Source: Candidatus Lernaella stagnicola
Lineage (GTDB): Bacteria; Lernaellota; Lernaellaia; Lernaellales; Lernaellaceae
Direction: 5' to 3'
Assembly (NCBI GenBank): GCA_030765525.1
Contig: JAVCCK010000041.1
Coordinates: 124,001 to 188,000, forward strand
Length of the DNA stretch: 64,000 nucleotides
Shown: one piece after another, positions 57,823 to 64,000 of the stretch
How the letters are laid out: each line of letters begins with the position of its first letter
Numbering within the stretch: position 1 is the first letter of the stretch
Translations under genes and position numbers: made by a program
The notes under the pieces: generated by a model
What the model was told of the DNA's origin: nothing
Seen by the model: only the letters and a program-made list of their open reading frames with translations
Database searches by the model: none

Positions 57823-59553
57823 GTGGCGCGGGTCGAACAAAATCCCGATTTACGAAGCCGTTGGGCGCCGACTGTCGTCTACAGTCTCCGTGTGTCCCTG
57901 GTTCTGTTGATCGCCGTGTCGGTGCTCTGGCACCGGGTAGCGGCGTGGCTGGCGTCAACGCCCTCCGAACATGAAATTATGACTCGTTTGCTGCAAAACG
58001 ATTTGTACCACTCGTTGTTTTTCGCGATAGGGTCGGTTTTTGCTCTGGGTTGCCTTTTGCCCGGCTCCTTTCGTCGGCGGCGAATCGCGGCGCTCTTGGC
58101 AGGCGTTCTTTCCGGCGGGCTGATCGCAACAACGCCCGATTGGACGCGCCTTGATGTCACCCGGCCCACATCATTCCAGTTCGCTTGTTTTTTTGTCGGC
58201 GCCAACATTGCGTTGATGATTTTGCTGGCCGGAAGGGAAAAGGAAGAGACCGGTTGGCTGCGATTTTTTGCCCTGCCGGTGCTGGGCGACGCGTTGTTTC
58301 CCTTGGCCGTTTGGGCGAGATATCGCGGTCGCGCCTATGGCATGAAGCTGTGGCGACCGGTTGTCGTAGCCTTGGTGCTTGCGCCGACATTATTGGTGTG
58401 GTTGGCCGAACCGTTGCCGATCGGCGAGCCGATTGCCGGGCACGGTTGGTGGCGGCAAATCGCCCCATCGCACGGCGCGTGGTTTTATCAGGCTGTGTTC
58501 GAAGAAGATCGGGGCACGGTGTTGGTCGTTGATGAACAACTGCGGCGCGTCGAGCGTTACGCCCCCCAAGCCGACACGACGTTCCCGCAACAACGCTTGA
58601 TCCTGCCTCCCAAATCCAATCGCGCCAGTGCGCTCGGCGTGGATCGTCAACGCGATTTGCTGGTCCAGGTCGATTTCGCCGATCAAGTGACGCGGGTGAT
58701 TGAGGCCGATGAACTTCGTTTGGTGCGTGAGATTCCGATCACGAATTCGCCAACGGTCTATTACGACGATCATTGCCGCACATTCTGGTTCCCGGAGCCC
58801 GAAAGTCTCGTGGTTTCATGTCCGGGCGGCTTGTTCGCGATGTGCCCCGATGGCGCGCGCGTCACGGCGTCGTTGCGAAAAAATCAAAACTTCGATTTGA
58901 CTTACGACCCGAAACGCAACGAACTATGGGCGACGGGCAGCATCCGACAACTGCTGGCGTTGCGGCCACGTCCGTTCAGCTTGTCCCGTTCGCGAAACAA
59001 ACCCTTCAAATCTGACCGCTCGGTTTTCGATCCCTTGCGCGACCGGTTGGTTTTTTCCGCACCGTTTCCGGGAGCGTTGTACAGCGTGACGCTGGAAGAC
59101 CTCTCGATAGACGAATTCCGCACCTTCCCGGGCGTCCACGAACTCGAAATCGACCCTCAACGGCGGTGGCTGCTGGTTGCGGGTCTATTCTCTTCGTTGG
59201 AGATTCGCGACGCCGACACCATGGCCCTGATCACGCGCGGTTACGGTCCGCCGTGGCCGCGCTGGTGGGCGGTGGATTCCGCGGGCGGCAAGGCTTATCT
59301 AACGACGAAGTACCATGGGTTGTGGGAGTTGGATTTGGACGCCGTGGCCGAAGATCGTATCGGCAATTGGTTGCGGCGTTGGGACCCCTACTACCTGCTG
59401 GGGCAACTCGTGGCAAAGCCATTGTTCGCGACCCTCGGCATACGCGCCCAGCAAGGCGACATCCCCCTAGACCAGCCGGTCGAGCCGGCGCCCGGGCCAC
59501 CCTGCGGCGCGGCGCGGTGGTATGACCTCCCTGCAGAGCAGGCCGGGAATTGA
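57823..59553 (+). CDS. Membrane protein with six N-terminal helices and a beta-propeller-like C-terminal domain
   Basis: Starting at GTG 57823 with AGGAG upstream; 576 residues. About six transmembrane segments (VVYSLRVSLVLLIAVSVLWH, LFFAIGSVFALGCLLPGSF, FACFFVGANIALMILLAG) span residues 15-210. The periplasmic part (220-560) contains repeats like TVLVVDEQLRRVERYAPQ, DLLVQVDFADQVTRVIEADE and NELWATGSIRQLLALRPRP, the pattern of NHL/YVTN-type propellers. Function unknown; it lies between the two DUF1566 genes. Confidence 0.65.
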   Translation: MARVEQNPDLRSRWAPTVVYSLRVSLVLLIAVSVLWHRVAAWLASTPSEHEIMTRLLQNDLYHSLFFAIGSVFALGCLLPGSFRRRRIAALLAGVLSGGLIATTPDWTRLDVTRPTSFQFACFFVGANIALMILLAGREKEETGWLRFFALPVLGDALFPLAVWARYRGRAYGMKLWRPVVVALVLAPTLLVWLAEPLPIGEPIAGHGWWRQIAPSHGAWFYQAVFEEDRGTVLVVDEQLRRVERYAPQADTTFPQQRLILPPKSNRASALGVDRQRDLLVQVDFADQVTRVIEADELRLVREIPITNSPTVYYDDHCRTFWFPEPESLVVSCPGGLFAMCPDGARVTASLRKNQNFDLTYDPKRNELWATGSIRQLLALRPRPFSLSRSRNKPFKSDRSVFDPLRDRLVFSAPFPGALYSVTLEDLSIDEFRTFPGVHELEIDPQRRWLLVAGLFSSLEIRDADTMALITRGYGPPWPRWWAVDSAGGKAYLTTKYHGLWELDLDAVAEDRIGNWLRRWDPYYLLGQLVAKPLFATLGIRAQQGDIPLDQPVEPAPGPPCGAARWYDLPAEQAGN

Positions 59554-59619
59554 CGTAAGCAAACGCCTAGCGGCGGCGCCGGGGCCAACAAGGAAGCTCG
59601 AAAAGCGAAAAGCTCGGAC

Positions 59620-59650
59620 TTGACAACGGGAGACGAAGCGTAAATATGAT
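59620..59650 (+). promoter_or_regulatory. Possible promoter of DUF1566 copy 2
   Basis: An exact TTGACA (59620-59625) precedes TAAATA (59641) and TATGAT (59645) with spacers of 15 and 19 bases; neither spacing is ideal, so this is tentative. The ATG follows at 59733. Confidence 0.3.
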
Positions 59651-59732
59651 GTCATAATATGAAGATAGCTCATTGGCGAGCGATTTTCAGCAGCTTAGTA
59701 AGTACTCGACACAAAACGGATCGGAGTGAGAG

Positions 59733-60419
59733 ATGAAAACATGGGAACTTTTGTTTTATTTGATAGCGGTCTTCTGTTTCGCTTTGGCTGTCGCCGGGCC
59801 ATCGGAATGCTCCCTTCCCGACGATGATGACGACGACGACAACGATGATGCGGCAGATGATGACAATGATACGGCGGACGACGACAATGATACGGCGGAC
59901 GACGACAATGATACGGCGGACGATGACGATGACACCGGCGGCGATGACGACGACGATGACGGCACCTGGACCGACGTCGAAAGCGGCCTGATGTGGCAGG
60001 TATCCACACAGCTCATGGGCTGGACAAAACTCGAGGCGGAAGCCGAATGCGCAAGTCTTTCACTGGGCGGTAATAACGATTGGCGTTTGCCGACCATCAG
60101 CGATTTGCGCTCCCTGATCCGGGGTTGTACCGCAACCGAAGCGGCCGGTCCTTGCGGTCTTACCGACTCCTGTCTTTCCTGGGAATGCTGGCAAAGCGAT
60201 GAAAACTACTGCATGGGCTGCAACCTTGGGGAAGGCCCGGCTGATGGCTGCTATTTGCCTTCTGTTTTTAACAGCACTGATTGCGGTCTGTATTGGACGT
60301 CGTCGGCTGTTGAGGACGAAGAAGGAAAAGGGTGGAACATCGATTTCTGGAAAGGCGACATAGCCAGCGCCAATGACGAGTTCGACCTTGGTTATCGCTG
60401 CGTCCGCGATCCCGAGTAG
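59733..60419 (+). CDS. DUF1566 (Lcl-type) lipoprotein with Asp-rich linker, copy 2
   Basis: A 228-residue exported protein with GGAG before ATG 59733. Its signal (ELLFYLIAVFCFALAVAG) ends near a Cys (PSEC) which is a poorer lipobox than in the neighbours. The linker, about 50 residues, is almost only Asp, Asn, Thr and Ala in heptads DNDTADD. The DUF1566 domain has GLMWQVSTQLMGWTKLEAE, RLPTISDLRSLIRGCTATE and YWTSSAVEDEEGKGWN and ends RCVRDPE. It is clearly paralogous to the 56.9 kb copy. Confidence 0.8.
   Translation: MKTWELLFYLIAVFCFALAVAGPSECSLPDDDDDDDNDDAADDDNDTADDDNDTADDDNDTADDDDDTGGDDDDDDGTWTDVESGLMWQVSTQLMGWTKLEAEAECASLSLGGNNDWRLPTISDLRSLIRGCTATEAAGPCGLTDSCLSWECWQSDENYCMGCNLGEGPADGCYLPSVFNSTDCGLYWTSSAVEDEEGKGWNIDFWKGDIASANDEFDLGYRCVRDPE
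59862..59924 (+). repeat. Three 21-bp tandem repeats inside DUF1566 copy 2
   Basis: Copies begin at 59862, 59883 and 59904. Each encodes the heptad DNDTADD; a diverged fourth copy follows. The perfect period in coding DNA indicates recent slippage or recombination. Confidence 0.85.
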
Positions 60420-60489
60420 AATTTGTGACTGTGGGGCTGTTTCAAAAGTCTGAACGCCCCTGCGGTGCCCGTTATACTTTTTCCGTTTT

Positions 60490-60516
60490 ATCGTCCTGAG
60501 CGAAGCAAAGGATCTA
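60490..60516 (+). repeat. Intergenic repeat of the CCTGAGCGAAGC type
   Basis: The stretch TCGTCCTGAGCGAAGCAAAG followed by GATCTA resembles a short element I have often seen between genes of unrelated GC-rich bacteria. Only one copy is seen in this window, so the assignment rests on memory of the motif. Confidence 0.4.
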
Positions 60517-60632
60517 CGTCCATCAACGGCGGATTCAAACCGTTAGGGCTTCACCTGTGGTCAAAAGCGATGGGCTATTGCGTCACAGACGAATATGACT
60601 GTTAAAATCGATTGGATCCTGGGAGGGAAACC

Positions 60633-60977
60633 ATGAAATCCTTGAACTGGCTTGCCGTCCTTTTAGCCCTTTGCCTTTTCGCCTCTGTCGCTGTCGTGGC
60701 CTGTGACGATGACGATGATGACGACGATAACAATGACGACGATTCCGCTGGGGATGATGACGACGGTTTCGGCGATGGGATGGACCGGTGCATTTCTCTG
60801 CAGATGGAATGCTTTGGCTTCGACCAAAGCGCGGCCCTGTTGGTGTGCGAGGAGTACTACAACCTCGAGCAGCCTTGTTCGAAGGGTGCGACAGAGATAT
60901 TCCTGAATTGCGTGGGAACCGATTGCAGCAATTGGGACGCCTGCGCAACGGCTTGGGAAGACGCAATCAACTGCTAG
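60633..60977 (+). CDS. Small Asp-rich, Cys-rich lipoprotein
   Basis: From ATG 60633 (GGGAGGG upstream) 114 residues. Signal and lipobox VVAC are followed directly by eight Asp residues, so Asp is at +2 of the mature protein. The domain of about 65 residues has eight cysteines (GMDRCISLQMECFGFDQSAA, LLVCEEYYNLEQPC, NCVGTDCSNWDACATAW), probably all in disulphides. Not recognised as any family. Confidence 0.7.
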   Translation: MKSLNWLAVLLALCLFASVAVVACDDDDDDDDNNDDDSAGDDDDGFGDGMDRCISLQMECFGFDQSAALLVCEEYYNLEQPCSKGATEIFLNCVGTDCSNWDACATAWEDAINC

Positions 60978-61052
60978 GCAGGCGTCGCCTTTTTTCTAAA
61001 AGCATCCGGCCACAATAGAATTCTTCGCTTTTGCCGAGCGTGCGTCTGAAGC

Positions 61053-61155
61053 CTAAATTCCGCCATTCCGGAACTTCCCGAGCGCCCTTTTGGCCATGAG
61101 CACCGCGTGGCCGGTGCCGCTTTGCTCGACCTGGACTGCGAAGTCGATTTTGCCC
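61053..61155 (-). pseudogene. GlmU-like nucleotidyltransferase remnant
   Basis: A minus-strand frame ending at 61053 contains VQVEQSGTGHAVLMAKRALG followed by KFRNGG. This matches the well-known EQ-x-GTGHAV loop and the following helix of UDP-N-acetylglucosamine pyrophosphorylase GlmU, but everything before and after it is lost. It seems to be a decayed or fragmentary copy. Confidence 0.45.
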
Positions 61156-61214
61156 TTTGGCGGTGATTGTGGCGGGCGTTGGGTGGGCCACAAGAAAAGC
61201 GAAGGCATCGACGT

Positions 61215-61245
61215 AAAAAGGGGCGCCAGATCAACCTGACGCCCC
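61215..61245 (-). terminator. Terminator-like hairpin on the minus strand
   Basis: On the minus strand GGGGCG (61245-61240) pairs with CGCCCC (61225-61220), with an extra CAG/CTG pairing inside, followed by TTTTT. No minus-strand gene now ends here; it may serve a lost gene. Confidence 0.5.
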
Positions 61246-61550
61246 GCATTGGTCTGAGACGGCCGATTCTCGAACCGTGTTACCGAGCCCTGTTTTGCTT
61301 CAACCAGTTTGGTGATTGCGAAGGCGCGATGCTGCGCCCCGGCAACGTCCACAGCGCGGGTTTTGATGGATAAAACGGTTGATTTCAACGCAAGACAGGG
61401 ATAAAACCGACAATTGCAACGAGGATTTTGGTGAAACCATGAGGTCGAAGGACGGCTTTCCCGGGGCACGGTGTCTGGAGAGGTGGTTGCAGACTTTGAT
61501 ATAATGCATTTTTATAAACCCTGCCCTTCCTATTTTTACAGGAGACGTTG

Positions 61551-62882
61551 ATGAGAACCAGATTTTTTTGTATCACCGTTATTGTGGTGCTGCTCGTTAG
61601 CTTTGCGCTTTTTTCCTGCGGCGATGATGATGACGACAACGACGACAATGACGACGCAGACTGCATCAATTGTGAAACCACATCCGAATGCACAGATGCT
61701 CTGGGACCCGGCTGGGCCTGCAAGAACGGCTGCTGCGAGGACCTTTCCAGCGATGACGACGACACCGGCACAGGCGATGACGACAATGACGACAATGACG
61801 ACAACGACGATGACGATACGGCTCCGATCTGGCAGACCGAAACCGTGGCCCGGTCCGCCGCCGGCAACCGGCAGACCTCGGTAAAGGTCACCGACGATCA
61901 GGCCGTGCACATCGCCTTTACCGGCTGCACCGACGCCCCCTGCAACCGCAGCGAGCTGGTTTACGCGGTCAAGGCCGCAGGCGATGAGGCGTTCGAAGTG
62001 ACCTCGGTGGACGCGGCCGACGCAGACACCGGCTGGTTTGCTTCCATGCAGATAAACGACGCAGGCGACATCTTCGTGGTCTACTCCAACCACAACCGGC
62101 AGCGGCAACGGTTTGCCAAAAAGCTATCCGGCGGCGCCTGGATCACCGAAAACCTGGGGATCGGCGACGGCGGCTGGTGGAACGGTACGGCACTGTGTGG
62201 ATCCGATCTGTGGATGGCCCACACCAAGATCCCCTTTTCGGGCTGGGACAATGTCTATTTGCAGGCCGGGACCTACGACGGCGCAAACTGGACGATGCAG
62301 GACGTGGACACCACATCGGGCTCGGGCTGGTTTAACTCCATGGCCGCTACGCCGACCGGAGATCCCCAGGTCGCCTACGTGCTCAGCCCGGCTTACCCGG
62401 TGGGCAACCTGATGCTGGCGGCCTGGACCGACAAGGGCTGGGACATACGGACCATCGACGGCAATACCGTGGGCGTGGATCTGGCCATCGACGCCGATGG
62501 CTACAGGCACCTGGTCTACTCCAAGATCGATCCGCTGAATTCCAACCTGTGGGATCTGTGGTACGCCACCGACGCCCCGGAGGGAACCTGGTCCAAAACC
62601 GCCCTGGATTCCGGCGACAGCGAAGAGGACGACACCGGCGGCTTCCCCGGAATCGGCGTGGACGCCATGGGCGGTCTGCATGTGTCCTATCGCCACTTCT
62701 CCGTCGGCGAACTGCGCTACGCGCGAAACGTAGATGGCGAGTGGGAATTTTTTGTGGCGGATCCCCTGGGCCTGGGCATGTACACGGACCTGACGGTGGA
62801 CTTAGACGGCGCAGTTCACGTCACATACGAGGATGGGTTCAACCTCTACCACGCCTGGTGTGAAAACTGCGCGGTGTATTGA
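61551..62882 (+). CDS. Asp-rich lipoprotein with propeller-like repeats
   Basis: Start ATG 61551 behind AGGAGA; 443 residues, lipobox ALFSC. Two Asp-rich stretches flank a small cysteine-rich insert (DCINCETTSECTDALGPGWA, KNGCCEDL). The main domain has repeats such as TSVKVTDDQAVHIAFTG, SMQINDAGDIFVVYSN and DLTVDLDGAVHVTYEDG, a beta-propeller like that of the 44.4 and 48.1 kb proteins. Exported, likely surface-exposed; no catalytic residues seen. Confidence 0.78.
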   Translation: MRTRFFCITVIVVLLVSFALFSCGDDDDDNDDNDDADCINCETTSECTDALGPGWACKNGCCEDLSSDDDDTGTGDDDNDDNDDNDDDDTAPIWQTETVARSAAGNRQTSVKVTDDQAVHIAFTGCTDAPCNRSELVYAVKAAGDEAFEVTSVDAADADTGWFASMQINDAGDIFVVYSNHNRQRQRFAKKLSGGAWITENLGIGDGGWWNGTALCGSDLWMAHTKIPFSGWDNVYLQAGTYDGANWTMQDVDTTSGSGWFNSMAATPTGDPQVAYVLSPAYPVGNLMLAAWTDKGWDIRTIDGNTVGVDLAIDADGYRHLVYSKIDPLNSNLWDLWYATDAPEGTWSKTALDSGDSEEDDTGGFPGIGVDAMGGLHVSYRHFSVGELRYARNVDGEWEFFVADPLGLGMYTDLTVDLDGAVHVTYEDGFNLYHAWCENCAVY

Positions 62883-63239
62883 ACCGCGGCCTTCGGGCGA
62901 TGTCCGAACCGACGAATGCCGGCTTGCGACCCCGCTGAGCCGTTTACAGGTCCTTGGCCAACTCCAGCACCACCTGGATCCACGGATCGTTTTTGCCCGT
63001 AAGCTTTTCGGCCTGAATATCCAGGCGAAACGAAATGTCAAATTCGAAATTAATGGCGCTCCGAAGGTAAAACGGAATAACTTAAACTGAAAAGCTGAAC
63101 AATCACGAAAAGTTGCCATTGTTGTTGCGTATGAGAAACTTGGTTAGGTTGTCTCCTTTCTTCCTTGAAGCAAGTGTTTTCATTCGCTAAACTCTTGTTG
63201 GTTTATTTTTCCAGTCCCTTTATCCGTATCGAGAGGATC
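62883..63239. other. Intergenic region before the last lipoprotein gene
   Basis: About 360 bases, AT-richer toward its right end. No gene or structural element recognised apart from the ribosome site GAGAGGA in front of 63240. Confidence 0.35.
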
Positions 63240-64000
63240 ATGAAACACAACCATTTTGCCATCCTAGTCGTAGCCCTGGCATTGCTCCTGGCCTTCGGTT
63301 GTTCATCTGGTGGCGACAACGACGATGATCCGGGCAGCGGTACCGATGATGATAGTGCTGCTGGTGACGATGATTCTATCGACGACGACGATGACGATAA
63401 CGATGACGACGATACGGGCAGCGGTACCGATGATGATAGTGCCGCTGATGACGATGATTCTATCGACGACGACGACGACGATGACACCACCTACCCCGAT
63501 GATTACGTCGCGCCCTGGCCGCAGAGCGCCAACGAACCGCAAGATTATGACGAATCAGGAGTTGCGGGTCCGCTGCGCCAAAAAGGAATGGCATACGACG
63601 CATGGCATCTTGCCTGGCATCAACCCGACCACGGCTGCGCCGCCCACGTTTTTTTCACGGACGAATCTCAAAGCGAGGTAGCCGGTTACCACGGCATCGG
63701 CGACAGCGCCGAATGGACCGGGCAATACCTGGCATCTGAAGCTTACCGCTACTATGTAACCGGCGATCCGGCTGTCAAACAATTGGTGATTGATAAGGTC
63801 GCTGTACTTGACGGGCTGCTCCATGTCACCGGTCGCCCTGGCTTCATATCTCGCTATTGGGGTAGCCAGGCGATGCTGGATATGTACGGAGCGCCGGGGT
63901 GGTGTGATGATTCCGACCGCTGCCACAAAGTCGATACAGGTCTTTACGCCGGCGATTTCTGGCGGGGTGAGACGAGCCGTGACATGTACACCGGGTGGTT
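63240..64000 (+). CDS. Asp-rich lipoprotein, N-terminal part (runs off the window)
   Basis: An open frame from ATG 63240 with no stop before the window end, at least 253 residues. Signal peptide FAILVVALALLLAFG, lipobox FGC. An Asp-rich linker of about 60 residues consists of a 28-residue unit repeated twice. The following domain (AYDAWHLAWHQPDHGCAAHV, SAEWTGQYLASEAYRYYVTG) looks like a helical toroid glycoside hydrolase-type or other all-alpha enzyme, but too little is present to be sure. Confidence 0.75.
   Translation, partial: MKHNHFAILVVALALLLAFGCSSGGDNDDDPGSGTDDDSAAGDDDSIDDDDDDNDDDDTGSGTDDDSAADDDDSIDDDDDDDTTYPDDYVAPWPQSANEPQDYDESGVAGPLRQKGMAYDAWHLAWHQPDHGCAAHVFFTDESQSEVAGYHGIGDSAEWTGQYLASEAYRYYVTGDPAVKQLVIDKVAVLDGLLHVTGRPGFISRYWGSQAMLDMYGAPGWCDDSDRCHKVDTGLYAGDFWRGETSRDMYTGW
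63333..63483 (+). repeat. 84-bp tandem repeat inside the last lipoprotein gene
   Basis: Two near-identical units start at 63333 and 63417 (the second is truncated), each beginning GGCAGCGGTACCGATGATGA. They encode the GSGTDDDSAA and DSIDDDD linker repeats. Confidence 0.8.

Larger units (their letters stand above)
60978..61550. other. Long intergenic region with gene remnant and minus-strand hairpin
   Basis: About 570 bases without an intact gene. On the minus strand it holds a GlmU-like fragment (61053-61155) and a terminator-like hairpin (61215-61245). The rest is unrecognised. Confidence 0.5.

Noticed and set aside
59820-59950. CRISPR-like short repeats
   Set aside because: The repeats are contiguous, in frame and encode Asp-rich heptads; there are no spacers. 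No CRISPR array was seen anywhere in the window.

Overview
The window looks like chromosomal DNA from a GC-rich, Gram-negative, probably motile bacterium. The evidence is two outer-membrane beta-barrels (a FadL type and a porin, both ending in Phe), many lipobox signal peptides, two LPS/glycan-type glycosyltransferases, and flgB behind a perfect sigma-54 promoter. An oxygen-sensitive 2-hydroxyacyl-CoA dehydratase pair suggests anaerobic or facultative acyl-CoA metabolism, and a catalase gives oxidative protection. The abundant secreted proteins with Asp-rich linkers recall deltaproteobacterial lineages and some candidate phyla. That is an impression only; no rRNA or other decisive phylogenetic marker is present, so I do not name the organism.

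Layout. 1-3.4 kb: minus-strand acyl-CoA and catabolic genes (enolase-superfamily fragment, terminator, thiolase, methylmalonyl-CoA epimerase, metallo-beta-lactamase fold protein, LUD protein). 3.4-8.4 kb: a Ca-loop repeat protein, a YihY/BrkB membrane protein, a degenerate 5'-nucleotidase-like lipoprotein, a LolA-like protein and an inositol monophosphatase. 8.4-10.8 kb: the dehydratase pair. 10.8-13.5 kb: a three-gene minus-strand operon (GT9, GT2, metallophosphoesterase lipoprotein). 13.6-14.5 kb: a zinc-ribbon protein and an isolated flgB.

14.5-17.2 kb is a conspicuously AT-richer island. It holds a two-gene operon with overlapping reading frames: a HEPN-like all-helical protein (R-x6-H motif) and an ORC/CDC6-type P-loop ATPase. 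It lies exactly where the rest of a flagellar basal-body operon would be expected. This is the best candidate in the window for an undescribed, possibly defensive, system.

17.3-29.9 kb: housekeeping genes on the minus strand: dgt-like dNTPase, Mut7-C protein, rnc-era-der, MtaB-type methylthiotransferase, PfkB kinase, ferredoxin, FadL, GAF-GAF-GGDEF diguanylate cyclase and FtsB/DivIC. 29.9-33.9 kb: plus-strand GT39-like protein, ligA and acylphosphatase. 33.9-39.8 kb: porin, alanine dehydrogenase, arginine decarboxylase and PEGA protein. 39.9-44 kb: tRNA-Lys(CUU) with promoter and terminator, M50-like protein, alpha/beta hydrolase and MscS channel.

44-64 kb is a region rich in secreted and surface proteins: beta-propeller-like repeat proteins, a trypsin-like protease, MopE/beta-helix and DUF1566 lipoproteins, with catalase, a DUF2079 protein and other membrane proteins between them. 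Many carry long Asp-rich linkers next to the lipobox. Two exported proteins instead end in an Asp-rich stretch followed by Cys-Gly-Cys. Repeated coding DNA, paralogous copies and a small GlmU-like gene remnant make this the most plastic part of the window.
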